From UBA6186 sp050012295 (GTDB taxonomy: Bacteria > Pseudomonadota > Gammaproteobacteria > UBA6186 > Azoamicaceae), in contig JBEKHL010000001.1 in NCBI GenBank assembly GCA_050012295.1, forward strand, positions 1 through 64,000: 64,000 nt of DNA, written 5' to 3'. A model generated the notes under the pieces. The model did not search any database, had not been told where the DNA came from, and worked only from the letters and a program-made list of their open reading frames with translations. This document shows positions 1-8,210 of this stretch, piece after piece. A program made the translations under genes and the position numbers. How positions within the stretch are numbered: the stretch's first letter is position 1; every line of letters begins with the position of its first letter.

Positions 1-1760
1 TGATAATTTACTTGTTTTTTTAAATAATTTGCTATTACTGTTTGTTGAGGCTCTACCACTATTCCTTGACTTAAAAGAAAATTTTCAATTTTTTGCGTTA
101 AAAGATTCTCTAATAAATTTCTCAAAAAAGGTAATAAAAAAGCTATTAATTTATACCATGAAGCTTTAACTAAAAAAATTTCCCATGCTACTTTAAACTT
201 GTTTAATTTATATAAACTAACATTTAAATTTTCTAAACGAATTTTTAAACATTGAATCTTTGTAGCAATAAAACTTTCTTTAGAATATCTTGGATATTTT
301 TTTATAATATTTCTGTATCTCGTAGCAATTGTAAAAATGGCTTGCAAAGATCCTTCTAATTTAGTCATTTTATCATGCAAAATATCCGCTGATTCTTGAA
401 TAGAAAATATAGTTAAACCAAAACATTTATTAAAATTTTCTAAATAATAATCTTTTATTTGAACATAATTACTTTTTTCTATTTCTTGCAAAGTTCCACT
501 TTGGTTGTTTTCACTATAATACTGGTAAGAACCCTTAGAATTGTTGGTTAAATATAGACCAAAGCTTGTTAAACCATTTATCCATCGTTTTCCTAAAAAT
601 TCCTGCATTGTTGAACTAATATTAGTATGGTCTAAAATCTTATTTTCCAAACTATCAATTACATTTTGAATAGCTCTATTATTAGTTGAACTCACAACAA
701 TTATGGGAGGAAATTCTTTTTTTATAGCTGCCTTAACCCACAAACTAGCAACAATGCTTCCTAACAAAGTAGTTTTTCCGGTGCCAGGAGGGCCATTAAT
801 AGCTAATATTTGTCCTTCTGGTATTAATAATAAATGATGTAAAGCAACTCGCTGTGATTGCGCTAAAGGAAAATCCCCAGTCATTTGCCCTAAATGATTG
901 GCAGCTAGACATTCTAATTGTTCCTCAACCGACAATAATCCTCGAGCAGATGATGGATTTAAATTTAAATAACGAGAAAATAGTGGACTAAATTCTCGAG
1001 TTTCCATAGCTAAATTGTCTAACAACTTTAGCAGCATAGCAGAATAATTCTTACTTTTATTATCATCAATCGGTACAACTAATATATTATCAATTTGATC
1101 AGAAATATAGCCATTTTGATACAAACAATCATCTAATCCCGGTGAAATTTCTTTTAATATTTTTTTAGAATAATCATATAGATCTTGCCACAAAAGACGT
1201 TTTATTGGTGTTTCTGTATCGTAACAATTATATAAACTATTAATATTATTTTGATCCAAAAAATTATCATAACTGGACATATCTCCGATAATAACAGACT
1301 CTCCTTGCCTATAACTCGGGCTTAAATATTCTCTAGCAATCCACGGCGGCAAAAGACAAGGGTATTCAGAAAATATATCTCCTTCTTTGCCTAGATAAGC
1401 ATAAATCCAAATAGGGTGCATGTAGGGTTTTTTCTGGGAATTTTTATACCAACCTTGTTCATGTTTTCTTTTATAAACAAAAGGAGCAATTACTATCGGT
1501 AAAACTATAATCTTTTCTTGTTCTTCCTTAATATGATTATTTTCAAAATTGGCAAATTCATATTTTATCTGTATTAAAAATTTTTTATATTTTTCAAATA
1601 ATTTTCTAGCTTCTTCTGCGGAAATACCTTTCTCTTCTACAACTTCTTTTGATAAAAAATAATCGCCATATTGATTGCTATTGATTTTAATACCTAATAT
1701 TTGTTCATTTTTAATAGCAGCTCGCCAATAATTTAACAATTTTTTTTGTTCTGCTAACAT
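1..1760 (-). CDS. AAA/superfamily 1-type DNA or RNA helicase, N-terminal part (runs off window edge)
   Basis: This is an open frame of 586 codons from an ATG at 1760 down to the left edge with no stop, so the C-terminus lies outside the window. About 310 residues of unrecognised N-terminal sequence precede a clear Walker A motif, GPPGTGKTT (about residues 323-331). It is preceded by a Q-motif-like stretch in which a Gln-Arg sits shortly before a run ending in ILAING, as in DNA2/Upf1-like helicases with an AAA_11 domain. A Val-Val-Ser-Ser-Thr-Asn-Asn motif Ia-like stretch follows. The later helicase motifs are not visible. Upstream AAGAG lies about 8 nt before the ATG. Substrate (DNA or RNA) cannot be told. 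The helicase call is fairly secure, the subfamily is not. Confidence 0.8.
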   Translation of the reverse strand, partial: MLAEQKKLLNYWRAAIKNEQILGIKINSNQYGDYFLSKEVVEEKGISAEEARKLFEKYKKFLIQIKYEFANFENNHIKEEQEKIIVLPIVIAPFVYKRKHEQGWYKNSQKKPYMHPIWIYAYLGKEGDIFSEYPCLLPPWIAREYLSPSYRQGESVIIGDMSSYDNFLDQNNINSLYNCYDTETPIKRLLWQDLYDYSKKILKEISPGLDDCLYQNGYISDQIDNILVVPIDDNKSKNYSAMLLKLLDNLAMETREFSPLFSRYLNLNPSSARGLLSVEEQLECLAANHLGQMTGDFPLAQSQRVALHHLLLIPEGQILAINGPPGTGKTTLLGSIVASLWVKAAIKKEFPPIIVVSSTNNRAIQNVIDSLENKILDHTNISSTMQEFLGKRWINGLTSFGLYLTNNSKGSYQYYSENNQSGTLQEIEKSNYVQIKDYYLENFNKCFGLTIFSIQESADILHDKMTKLEGSLQAIFTIATRYRNIIKKYPRYSKESFIATKIQCLKIRLENLNVSLYKLNKFKVAWEIFLVKASWYKLIAFLLPFLRNLLENLLTQKIENFLLSQGIVVEPQQTVIANYLKKQVNY

Positions 1761-2031
1761 TGATTTTTACTCTTCATAAGGTTATCTTAAAAATCTAAAG
1801 ATTTATTATTCTTTAAAAAAAATTAGTTGTCAAAACAATCAACGCAATATAGCTGCCTATCTCTGTTAGATTTCACATCATTGTTGTGGTTCTTATATAA
1901 TTGGTTTTACCACTGCATTTTTTGTTGAAATAATTTTAGTACGATCTGACGAAGTAAACATTGTTCCCATATCTATAATATTTATTACCATACAAGAGTC
2001 TATTCTATCTAATGTTTTTTATGAAGGCATT
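1761..2031. other. Intergenic stretch without a supported gene
   Basis: About 270 bases of AT-rich sequence lie between the divergent helicase and carbonic anhydrase genes. The only open frame of note is a 32-codon minus-strand frame at 1893-1991 without a good ribosome binding site, which I do not call as a gene. It could hold promoters for both neighbours or decayed coding sequence. Confidence 0.5.
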
Positions 2032-2060
2032 TTGCAATACATTGCCTATTATAATATAAT
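2032..2060 (+). promoter_or_regulatory. Putative sigma-70 promoter of the carbonic anhydrase gene
   Basis: TTGCAA (2032-2037) and TATAAT (2055-2060) are separated by 17 bp, about 40 bp upstream of the carbonic anhydrase start. The -10 is a perfect consensus and the -35 matches at four of six positions. In AT-rich DNA such matches arise by chance, so this is a plausible but unproven promoter. Confidence 0.5.
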
Positions 2061-2099
2061 AAAGAACACACTATCCTTTGAAACACGATAAGAGTTTTT

Positions 2100-2738
2100 A
2101 TGGAAAAAAGTTTTCAAAAAATATTGCAAGGCTATCGGCTATTTAGGAAAAAATATACTGATGGCGATCAATCTGTTATGCAGTATCTTTCTCGCTATGG
2201 GCAAAAACCAGAAATTATGGTAACTGCTTGCTGCGATTCAAGAGTAGATCCAGCACTAATTCTTCAATGTGATCCTGGTGATTTATTTGTGGTGCGCAAT
2301 GTAGCAAATATTATTCCCCCTTTCGAAGACGATGAAGCTCACCATGATACTAGTGCTGCTTTAGAATTTGGCATACGTTTCTTAAAAGTTAAGCATTTAA
2401 TTTTATTAGGACATAGTCAATGCGGCGGCATTCAAGCATTATTAAATAATAATAATTATGCCCCTAAAAATGATTTTATAAAAAATTGGGTTTCCCTAAT
2501 AAAAATAAATAATCTTGACAATAAAACCACGAATATGGACGATTATGCAAAATTAGCACTCCAACATTCATATCAAAACTGTCTAACTTTTCCGTGTATA
2601 AACGAAAAAATTTCTAAACAAGAACTATCTATTCATCGATGGTTTTTTGATATAAAAACCGGAGAAATTTCTACTTATTCTAATGAACAAAAAATATACA
2701 AACCTCTTATAGAAGAAAATTTAACTTTAAATCCATAA
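2100..2738 (+). CDS. Beta-class carbonic anhydrase
   Basis: Zinc enzyme interconverting CO2 and bicarbonate in the cytoplasm. It supplies bicarbonate for carboxylations and helps pH balance. The zinc site of the beta class is visible: C44 and the Asp-Arg dyad in ACCDSRVDP (residues 43-51), then H105 and C108 in GHSQCGG. The conserved GDLFVVRNVAN stretch (about 60-70) is present. Its length of 212 residues is normal for the family. It stands alone on the plus strand, divergent from the helicase gene, with its own likely promoter. I give no symbol because can/cynT-type subgroups cannot be separated by eye. Confidence in the enzyme class is high. Confidence 0.95.
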   Translation: MEKSFQKILQGYRLFRKKYTDGDQSVMQYLSRYGQKPEIMVTACCDSRVDPALILQCDPGDLFVVRNVANIIPPFEDDEAHHDTSAALEFGIRFLKVKHLILLGHSQCGGIQALLNNNNYAPKNDFIKNWVSLIKINNLDNKTTNMDDYAKLALQHSYQNCLTFPCINEKISKQELSIHRWFFDIKTGEISTYSNEQKIYKPLIEENLTLNP

Positions 2739-2783
2739 AAATGTTTGCTGTATAAATAGCCCCAAACACTACAGAATTTAACG

Positions 2784-3242
2784 CTATTTTTTTCTTGGTC
2801 GATCGTACAAACCAATAATAGTTACTTGCTCTAAAATATGTTTTTGCATAGCTTGTAAAATTTGTGATTTACTAGCACCCTCTGACAATTTTAATGTTGT
2901 ATCCAACGCATACAGTGTAAAAAAATATCGATGCTCACGATCTGGTGGACAAGGCCCTACATAATTAAGAGTCCCAGAACTATTTTTACCATTTAAAGCA
3001 TTTTTAGGTAAAGGTTGCTGTTGACTAATAGTAGTAACGGTAGCTGGAATATTAAATACCAACCAATGATCCCAAATACCTTTTGGTGCATCTGGATCAT
3101 CCATAATCAAAACTAAAGAAATTGTTTCTTTTGGTACATTTTGCCAATTAATTGTTGGAATACGATTACTACCATCACAAGTAAATACTTCTGGAATTTT
3201 TCCTTGGTCAGCAAATTCTTTAATAGTAAATTTAAGTCCCAT
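2784..3242 (-). CDS. YbhB/YbcL family phosphatidylethanolamine-binding-like protein
   Basis: PEBP (Raf kinase inhibitor-like) fold of unknown ligand in bacteria. Family hallmarks are visible: the DDPDAPKG block, the HWLVFNIP block, and the C-terminal GPCPPDREHRYFFTLYAL stretch. I choose the ATG at 3242, giving 152 residues that begin MGLKFTIKEF. AGGAG lies 7 nt upstream and this matches the usual cytoplasmic YbhB length. The frame stays open to an ATG at 3341, which would add a hydrophobic, signal-like segment, but that start has no good Shine-Dalgarno. A secreted YbcL-like form is therefore possible but less likely. The physiological role is unknown. Confidence 0.88.
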   Translation of the reverse strand: MGLKFTIKEFADQGKIPEVFTCDGSNRIPTINWQNVPKETISLVLIMDDPDAPKGIWDHWLVFNIPATVTTISQQQPLPKNALNGKNSSGTLNYVGPCPPDREHRYFFTLYALDTTLKLSEGASKSQILQAMQKHILEQVTIIGLYDRPRKK

Positions 3243-3399
3243 AAAATCTCCTATTGTAATAGATGAATACAATAATAAACTAAAAAAAACAAAGTATTTC
3301 AATCTAGAATAACTTAAAAAAGATGCCAATTGATAGATCATATATAACTAAAATCTAAAGACTAAGGGAAGGCTTACCTACGAAAAATAACTTGGACAC

Positions 3400-3430
3400 T
3401 AATACGTTTTAAGTATTCTAAAACGTATTA
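3400..3430. terminator. Perfect 12-bp inverted repeat, terminator-like
   Basis: TAATACGTTTTA (3400-3411) and its exact reverse complement (3419-3430) flank a 7-nt loop. It lies 30 nt beyond the stop of the small His-rich gene on the minus strand, followed on that strand by a short mixed T tract. It is probably the terminator of that gene, but the stem is AT-rich, so strength is uncertain. Confidence 0.45.
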
Positions 3431-3459
3431 TGTATGGTCCAAAGTTATAAAGATTTTTA

Positions 3460-3609
3460 TTATTTATCACCATGTTCCTGATGCATTTTTCCTGCACCAT
3501 GTTCATGATGATGTCCGTGATGTTTTGCATTATGGCAACAGCATCCAACCATCGATATAGAAGATATTGCCAACAAAGAAACAAAAATTATACTTACTAA
3601 ACCTTTCAT
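3460..3609 (-). CDS. Small His/Cys-rich putative lipoprotein (49 aa)
   Basis: This short gene is preceded by AAGGAG about 9 nt before its ATG. Residues 1-22 form a signal peptide ending in a lipobox-like SMVGC, which would make C23 the lipidated residue. The mature part starts CCCHN and then runs through a cluster rich in His (nine His in the last 24 residues, including HHGHHHEHG) with Gly, Glu and Lys. The composition suggests metal binding (Ni, Zn, Cu or Co) at the periplasmic face of a membrane. I do not recognise a family, and function is inferred from composition only. It stands alone, in the same direction as its neighbours, with a hairpin downstream. Confidence 0.7.
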   Translation of the reverse strand: MKGLVSIIFVSLLAISSISMVGCCCHNAKHHGHHHEHGAGKMHQEHGDK

Positions 3610-3758
3610 GATAAATATTCTCCTTAAAGTGTATTATAACCCATTAAACTAAGGATAGCCGATTTTTTAATATTTTGTAAATTATTTTAAAGCTTTCTGA
3701 CCTATTATAGTTCTTTAGAAAAAGCCATATTAAATGCGCATGAATTTTCAGTATAACT

Positions 3759-4727
3759 CTATTCAATTTGTGGTTCTCTAGTAAATAAATCTTCTATAGC
3801 TTGTTGTAAAGGCATTTTTTGAACAATAATTTGCCACATTTGAAAAGTTATTGGCATATCAACTTTATAATTTATAGCTAATTGATACAATTTTTGTACA
3901 TTATCAACCGCTTCGACTACTTGGCCAATCTTTAACTTTGCTTGCTCTAGACTAAGCCCACTAGCAAGCAATAATCCAAACCTACGATTCCTAGACTGAT
4001 TATCCGAACAGCTCAAAAAAATATCGCCAACCCCAGATAATCCCATTAAAGTTTGACGTTTACCACCTAATTGATCTACTAAACGTAACCCTTCAGCTAA
4101 ACCCCTAGCAATAAGCGCTGCCTTTGCGTTAGCACCAAAACCAAGTCCATCGTAAATACCGCTAGCTACTGCTAAAATATTTTTTAAAACTCCACCTAAC
4201 TGAGCTCCAATTAAATCATTACAAAGATAAACTATAAAATTTTTAGAATGTAATCTTTTAATTAAATCTTCAGCAAATAATTGATCTTGATGAGTATTTC
4301 TACAAGCAACGATTACCGAAGTAGGCAGCCCTTCTATAACTTCTTTAGCAAAGCTAGGCCCTACTAGTATGGCTATTGGAAAATTATCTCCCAATAAATC
4401 CAACATAATTTGACTAAAAAATTTACCAGTTTTAGCATCTAGTCCTTTGGTTGCCCATGCTATTCTAGATTTTTTTATATAAGGCATTATTGTTTGTATT
4501 AAATCAGTAAATGCAGAACTAGGTACAACTACCAATAAATCCGTTGCTCGTTGTACAGTTGCTATTAAATCTGTAGTAAATTCAACATTGTTGGGAAGTT
4601 TAACATTAGGTAAATGTTTCGTATAACTACTACGTCCCCAAAATAATACTTTCTCTTCTGGAACAGTCTTGGCTAAAACTATTGCCAAAGCTGTTCCCCA
4701 AGTACCTGCCCCTAATACTGCTATCAC
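3759..4727 (-). CDS. gpsA: Glycerol-3-phosphate dehydrogenase [NAD(P)+]
   Basis: Reduces dihydroxyacetone phosphate to sn-glycerol 3-phosphate, the backbone for phospholipid synthesis, in the cytoplasm. The N-terminal Rossmann motif GAGTWGTALA (6-15) starts immediately after the initiator. The central GPSFAKEV and KNILAVASGIYDGLGFGANAKAAL blocks carry the substrate-binding and catalytic lysines of the family. The length of 322 residues is slightly short but complete. The start is a GTG 10 nt after the secB stop, with no clear Shine-Dalgarno, which suggests translational coupling. The order rhodanese/glutaredoxin-secB-gpsA matches the yibN-grxC-secB-gpsA cluster known in gammaproteobacteria. 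Confidence 0.96.
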   Translation of the reverse strand: MIAVLGAGTWGTALAIVLAKTVPEEKVLFWGRSSYTKHLPNVKLPNNVEFTTDLIATVQRATDLLVVVPSSAFTDLIQTIMPYIKKSRIAWATKGLDAKTGKFFSQIMLDLLGDNFPIAILVGPSFAKEVIEGLPTSVIVACRNTHQDQLFAEDLIKRLHSKNFIVYLCNDLIGAQLGGVLKNILAVASGIYDGLGFGANAKAALIARGLAEGLRLVDQLGGKRQTLMGLSGVGDIFLSCSDNQSRNRRFGLLLASGLSLEQAKLKIGQVVEAVDNVQKLYQLAINYKVDMPITFQMWQIIVQKMPLQQAIEDLFTREPQIE

Positions 4728-4737
4728 AAAGTGCTGT

Positions 4738-5412
4738 CTAGCTTACTGTAGCACTATCTTGATTAGCTTGAGGAGCATTATTACCTTGTGCTAAACGTTG
4801 TTGATAAAGCGTAGCAAAATCAATTGGTGGTAAAATAAATTGTGGAAAACCACCTTTAGTTACCAAAGATGCAACAGCTTCAGCTACATAAGGGAACAAA
4901 ATGGTTGGAGCAGTTGTTGATAATACTCTATCCAATTGTGATTCTTGTAACCCTTTAACAGTAAAGACTCCACCTAATTTTATATCGATTAAAAATGCTA
5001 CTACTTCTTGATCTGCTTTGTTAGTTGTTCCGACAGCTTGTTTTACTTTTAATTTTGTAGATATTGTAGTATGTAGAATTACTTCATGCACTCCTGCATT
5101 TTGATCTACAGCTCTTCGCATTACTTGAATATCAAATTTTACTTGTGGTTCCCAAGGTAAAGAAAACGCTTGAGGTGTAGCTGGAGCTTCATACGAAATA
5201 TCTTTAACAAAAATACTATGAATAGTTAAATTTGCCTGCTCTTGTTGATTACCGCTAACATTTGTACCAGCATTATTGTTCATTTTAATATCTGTATTCT
5301 TACTAGCATTATTAGTACTAGCACTTTTAACATCTTTTTTATCTTTATCTTTATCTTTACTAAAATTAGTATCTTTTTTATTATCTTTCTTTCCACTTAA
5401 AAAGTTCTTCAT
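4738..5412 (-). CDS. secB: Protein-export chaperone SecB with long N-terminal extension
   Basis: SecB is a tetrameric cytosolic chaperone that keeps preproteins unfolded and passes them to SecA, which is also encoded in this window. The SecB core is recognisable from about residue 68 (HSIFVKDISYEAPATPQAF) through FPYVAEAVASLVTKGGFPQFILPPIDFATLYQQR. The protein is 224 residues against roughly 150-170 for typical SecB. The extra 60 or so N-terminal residues are low-complexity Lys/Asp/Asn/Ser. The next ATG in frame near the core (about 5283) lacks a ribosome binding site, whereas the upstream ATG has a purine-rich GGGGGGCAGG before it, so the extension appears to be translated. It lies between grxC-like and gpsA as in the standard cluster. 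Confidence 0.93.
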   Translation of the reverse strand: MKNFLSGKKDNKKDTNFSKDKDKDKKDVKSASTNNASKNTDIKMNNNAGTNVSGNQQEQANLTIHSIFVKDISYEAPATPQAFSLPWEPQVKFDIQVMRRAVDQNAGVHEVILHTTISTKLKVKQAVGTTNKADQEVVAFLIDIKLGGVFTVKGLQESQLDRVLSTTAPTILFPYVAEAVASLVTKGGFPQFILPPIDFATLYQQRLAQGNNAPQANQDSATVS

Positions 5413-5520
5413 AATACCTGCCCCCCAGCTATAATAACTTTAAATAATAAAATAGCGTATATAAAACTATTTTATTCTCCTATTCTTACTTTAAACTTAG
5501 CACATATTTTTTTTTACTGC

Positions 5521-6249
5521 TTAAATACTTCTTAAAATATCATCCAACTTACCGTTATCATTTAATTCTTTTAATGAATCAAAGCCACCAATATGTTGAC
5601 CATCAATAAAAATTTGTGGCATGGTTTTAAGGCCATTACTTAATTTTACCATTTCTTTAAATTCTGGCGAATCTACACTAGGTGTAATTTCTTTATACTG
5701 TACACCCTTATTGCGCAATAAGTTCTTAGCCCCCAAACAATATGCACAGGATTCTTTAGTATAAATAACTACTTTACTTTTATAATCATTAATCTTACTT
5801 TTGGTTGTGGTTGCAGTTAATGGCATATTCGATGCTTGCCAAGCAGCCAACCCTCTTGCTAAATAAAAAACTTCTTTAACCCCTCTTTTACGTAAATTAG
5901 CGGCAACTACTGCGCCATTTTTTCCAGTTTCACAAACTATTACTATTGGTCGATTTAAATTAGATTTAATTACCACATTTTGATCATTACAATCCTTAGG
6001 TGCAATATTAATAGAATCTACAATATGACCAACCTGATAAACTTCTGGCAACCTTATGTCAATAATTAAAGCATTATTATGATTGAATAAAGATACTAAT
6101 TGATTTAAAGTCACTTTACTTTGATATTCTAATGAACCACCACCAAACCACCACACTACTTCGAATAAAATGTACCCTACCACCGCTACAATCAAGCCAA
6201 TACTTAATACGGCATTTTGTGTTAAAAAATTTATAATGTTATTATTCAT
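5521..6249 (-). CDS. Membrane-anchored rhodanese domain fused to glutaredoxin 3
   Basis: Three parts are visible. A transmembrane helix (about 14-35) is followed by a rhodanese-like domain (about 45-145), whose active-site cysteine is C106 in CETGKNG. A glutaredoxin domain (about 158-242) has the CxxC redox motif CAYC (168-171), the cis-proline segment TMPQIFIDG and the GGFDSL glutathione-binding loop. In Escherichia coli the same functions are the adjacent separate genes yibN and grxC, directly upstream of secB. Here they are one reading frame, with a short low-complexity linker. The likely role is thiol-disulfide or glutathione-dependent redox chemistry at the inner membrane, with the domains facing the cytoplasm. 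Confidence 0.92.
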   Translation of the reverse strand: MNNNIINFLTQNAVLSIGLIVAVVGYILFEVVWWFGGGSLEYQSKVTLNQLVSLFNHNNALIIDIRLPEVYQVGHIVDSINIAPKDCNDQNVVIKSNLNRPIVIVCETGKNGAVVAANLRKRGVKEVFYLARGLAAWQASNMPLTATTTKSKINDYKSKVVIYTKESCAYCLGAKNLLRNKGVQYKEITPSVDSPEFKEMVKLSNGLKTMPQIFIDGQHIGGFDSLKELNDNGKLDDILRSI

Positions 6250-6431
6250 GATTTTATACTCTATATTATTTTATGTTAAGAATAAATCATTCTATAGAAA
6301 AACTTGACCTGTTTTAGTCATGCGTCTTATTTATACATTAAATTTTTAATGATAATCTAAACCTAAGCCAAATTAAGGTTTATAATAAATATAAATAAGT
6401 AAATCAAGATTATTAGAGGAATAGGATCTTT

Positions 6432-7787
6432 ATGAATAATAGATCTAAAAAATTAATTCCAATCAGCCTGTTCTACATATTACTTTCCACTACAATTGTA
6501 GTTGGTGCAGAAAATACAGATTCTAATAATAGCAAGCTACCCATAGATGATTTACAAAGATTTTCTACTGTATTAGAAAACATAAAAAATTATTATGTTA
6601 ATCCTATCGATGATCACATATTATTTAATAACGCAATTCGTGGAATGTTAAACGGTTTAGATCCACATTCTTCTTATTTAGATAAAGACGAATTTACTGA
6701 TTTAAAAGTTAGCACTACTGGCAAATTTGGTGGCCTAGGAATAGAAGTCACCTTAGAAGATGGTTTTATAAGAGTTATATCGCCAATAGACGATACCCCT
6801 GCCAAAAAAGCCGGTATAGAAGCTGGTGATCTTATTATTCGTTTAAACGATAAAGCTATACGCGGCATGGCGCTACGCGAAGCAGTAGATCTAATGCGAG
6901 GCAAACCAGGTACTACTATAGAACTTACTATATTAAGGAAACAAAGCGCTAAGCCACTAAAAATAACGGTTGCTAGAGATATTATTAATGTACAAAGTGT
7001 TCGCCACTCCATTCTAGATAAAAATAATGCTTATTTAAGAATCTCACAATTTCAAAATGATACCGGCGACGAAGTAATTAGACAAATAAGAGCTATAAAA
7101 AAAGCTGTCGGTAATAATTTAAATGGATTAATTTTAGATTTAAGAAATAATCCTGGTGGAATATTCGAATCATCAGTTACCACTGTGAACGCTTTTTTAG
7201 ATAAAGATCGTTTAAAATACGATGGTCTAATTGTTTACACTAAAGGACGTATTGCTAAATCTGAAATTAAAGAATATGCAAAAGGAAAAGATATTTTAAA
7301 TAATTTACCTATAGTAGTATTAATAAATGGCGGTTCTGCATCTGCTTCGGAAATTGTAGCGGGAGCACTACAAGATCATAAACGTGCTATTATTTTAGGA
7401 ACTAAGTCTTTTGGTAAAGGTTCTGTCCAAACAGTACTACCACTTAAAGACAATCGTGGTTTAAAATTAACTACAGCATTGTATTATACGCCTTCTGGAA
7501 GATCTATCCAAGCAACTGGTATAACTCCAGATTTATTAGTAGAAAACAGAACTATAACAACAGATAATCCTGAACCAGATTTAATTTCTATTAAAGAATC
7601 TGATTTGCAAGGACATTTATTACTAAATAATGCCGAAGCAAATAAACCTAATGGCATCGCTAATGATGGAGAATCCGCCAAAACTGCCGAACAAGACGCC
7701 ACTAATTCTAAAATTAATAACGACTATCAACTTTTCCAAGGATTAATGGTACTAAAATCTATGAACATCTTAAACTCACAAAAATAA
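6432..7787 (+). CDS. S41 family C-terminal processing peptidase (CtpA type)
   Basis: Periplasmic serine protease that trims or degrades envelope proteins. A signal peptide or anchor is visible at residues 7-26. The conserved NPIDDHILFNNAIRGMLNGL...LDPHSSYL block at about 57-84 is followed by a PDZ domain (about 100-175), with the carboxylate-binding loop in KFGGLGIEV. The catalytic domain has the nucleophile region GSASASE (301-307) and the lysine in SFGKG (K329). An Asn/Asp-rich tail closes the 451-residue protein. It is divergent from the rhodanese-glutaredoxin gene, with a possible -10 TATAAT at 6381-6386. Substrate is unknown; in related bacteria such proteases act on cell-wall hydrolases and lipoproteins. 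Confidence 0.93.
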   Translation: MNNRSKKLIPISLFYILLSTTIVVGAENTDSNNSKLPIDDLQRFSTVLENIKNYYVNPIDDHILFNNAIRGMLNGLDPHSSYLDKDEFTDLKVSTTGKFGGLGIEVTLEDGFIRVISPIDDTPAKKAGIEAGDLIIRLNDKAIRGMALREAVDLMRGKPGTTIELTILRKQSAKPLKITVARDIINVQSVRHSILDKNNAYLRISQFQNDTGDEVIRQIRAIKKAVGNNLNGLILDLRNNPGGIFESSVTTVNAFLDKDRLKYDGLIVYTKGRIAKSEIKEYAKGKDILNNLPIVVLINGGSASASEIVAGALQDHKRAIILGTKSFGKGSVQTVLPLKDNRGLKLTTALYYTPSGRSIQATGITPDLLVENRTITTDNPEPDLISIKESDLQGHLLLNNAEANKPNGIANDGESAKTAEQDATNSKINNDYQLFQGLMVLKSMNILNSQK

Positions 7788-7842
7788 TTTTTCCTAAATA
7801 TTTTCCTAATATATACTTAATGCTTTTCAGGAAAATATATAA

Positions 7843-8145
7843 ATGCCATTCGCAGAACAAATTACAGCAATTAATACTAAAGTTACTGAACTAAAAACTA
7901 TAATAACTCAATTTAATAATGATCCAACAAATTTTCCACAACATGTTACTATCCTTACTTGTTCAATAATTATGAAACAACTAGATCAATTTGTAGTTTC
8001 TTTAAGCGACACACAAGAATACGAAGCATTTACGTTAAAACACAATGAAGTTACGGCACTAATTACCCTCGCAGAAGAACTAATCGAACAATTACAACCG
8101 ACAACAGAACCATCAACAATACCAAAACCTAAATTATATATTTAA
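7843..8145 (+). CDS. Tandem-family hypothetical protein, short member (100 aa)
   Basis: I do not recognise this protein in any named family. Residues 5-60 align by eye with the middle of the next two genes: the pattern I-x-T-K-(V/I)-x-(E/D)-L-(K/R)-T, then NxPQ or LP(Q/L)(Y/H), then a D-Q-F-(V/I)-(V/I)-S segment is shared. It lacks the basic N-terminal helix and the C-terminal half of its neighbours. It is Thr/Asn/Ile-rich, acidic and predicted helical, with no signal peptide or membrane segment. An AGGAAA precedes the ATG. It is probably a shortened or early-diverged member of a three-gene tandem family. Confidence 0.65.
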   Translation: MPFAEQITAINTKVTELKTIITQFNNDPTNFPQHVTILTCSIIMKQLDQFVVSLSDTQEYEAFTLKHNEVTALITLAEELIEQLQPTTEPSTIPKPKLYI

Positions 8146-8210
8146 AATTTTTATGTTTTATTTATAATAAAATATGCTAATACTAATAATAGATTAAGGA
8201 GAGTGCAACA

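Noticed and set aside
1893..1991. 32-codon minus-strand frame between the helicase and carbonic anhydrase genes
   Set aside because: It is short, without ribosome binding site or recognisable features.
3243..3341. Extension of the PEBP gene with a hydrophobic leader
   Set aside because: The downstream ATG has a strong AGGAG and gives normal family length; I kept the extension only as an alternative.
3399..3584. 61-codon minus-strand frame overlapping the small His-rich gene
   Set aside because: It is the wrong frame for the His-rich gene, has no ribosome binding site and reads into the downstream hairpin.
6674..7012. 112-codon frame antisense to the S41 protease gene
   Set aside because: It lies inside a well-supported gene on the other strand and has no family features.
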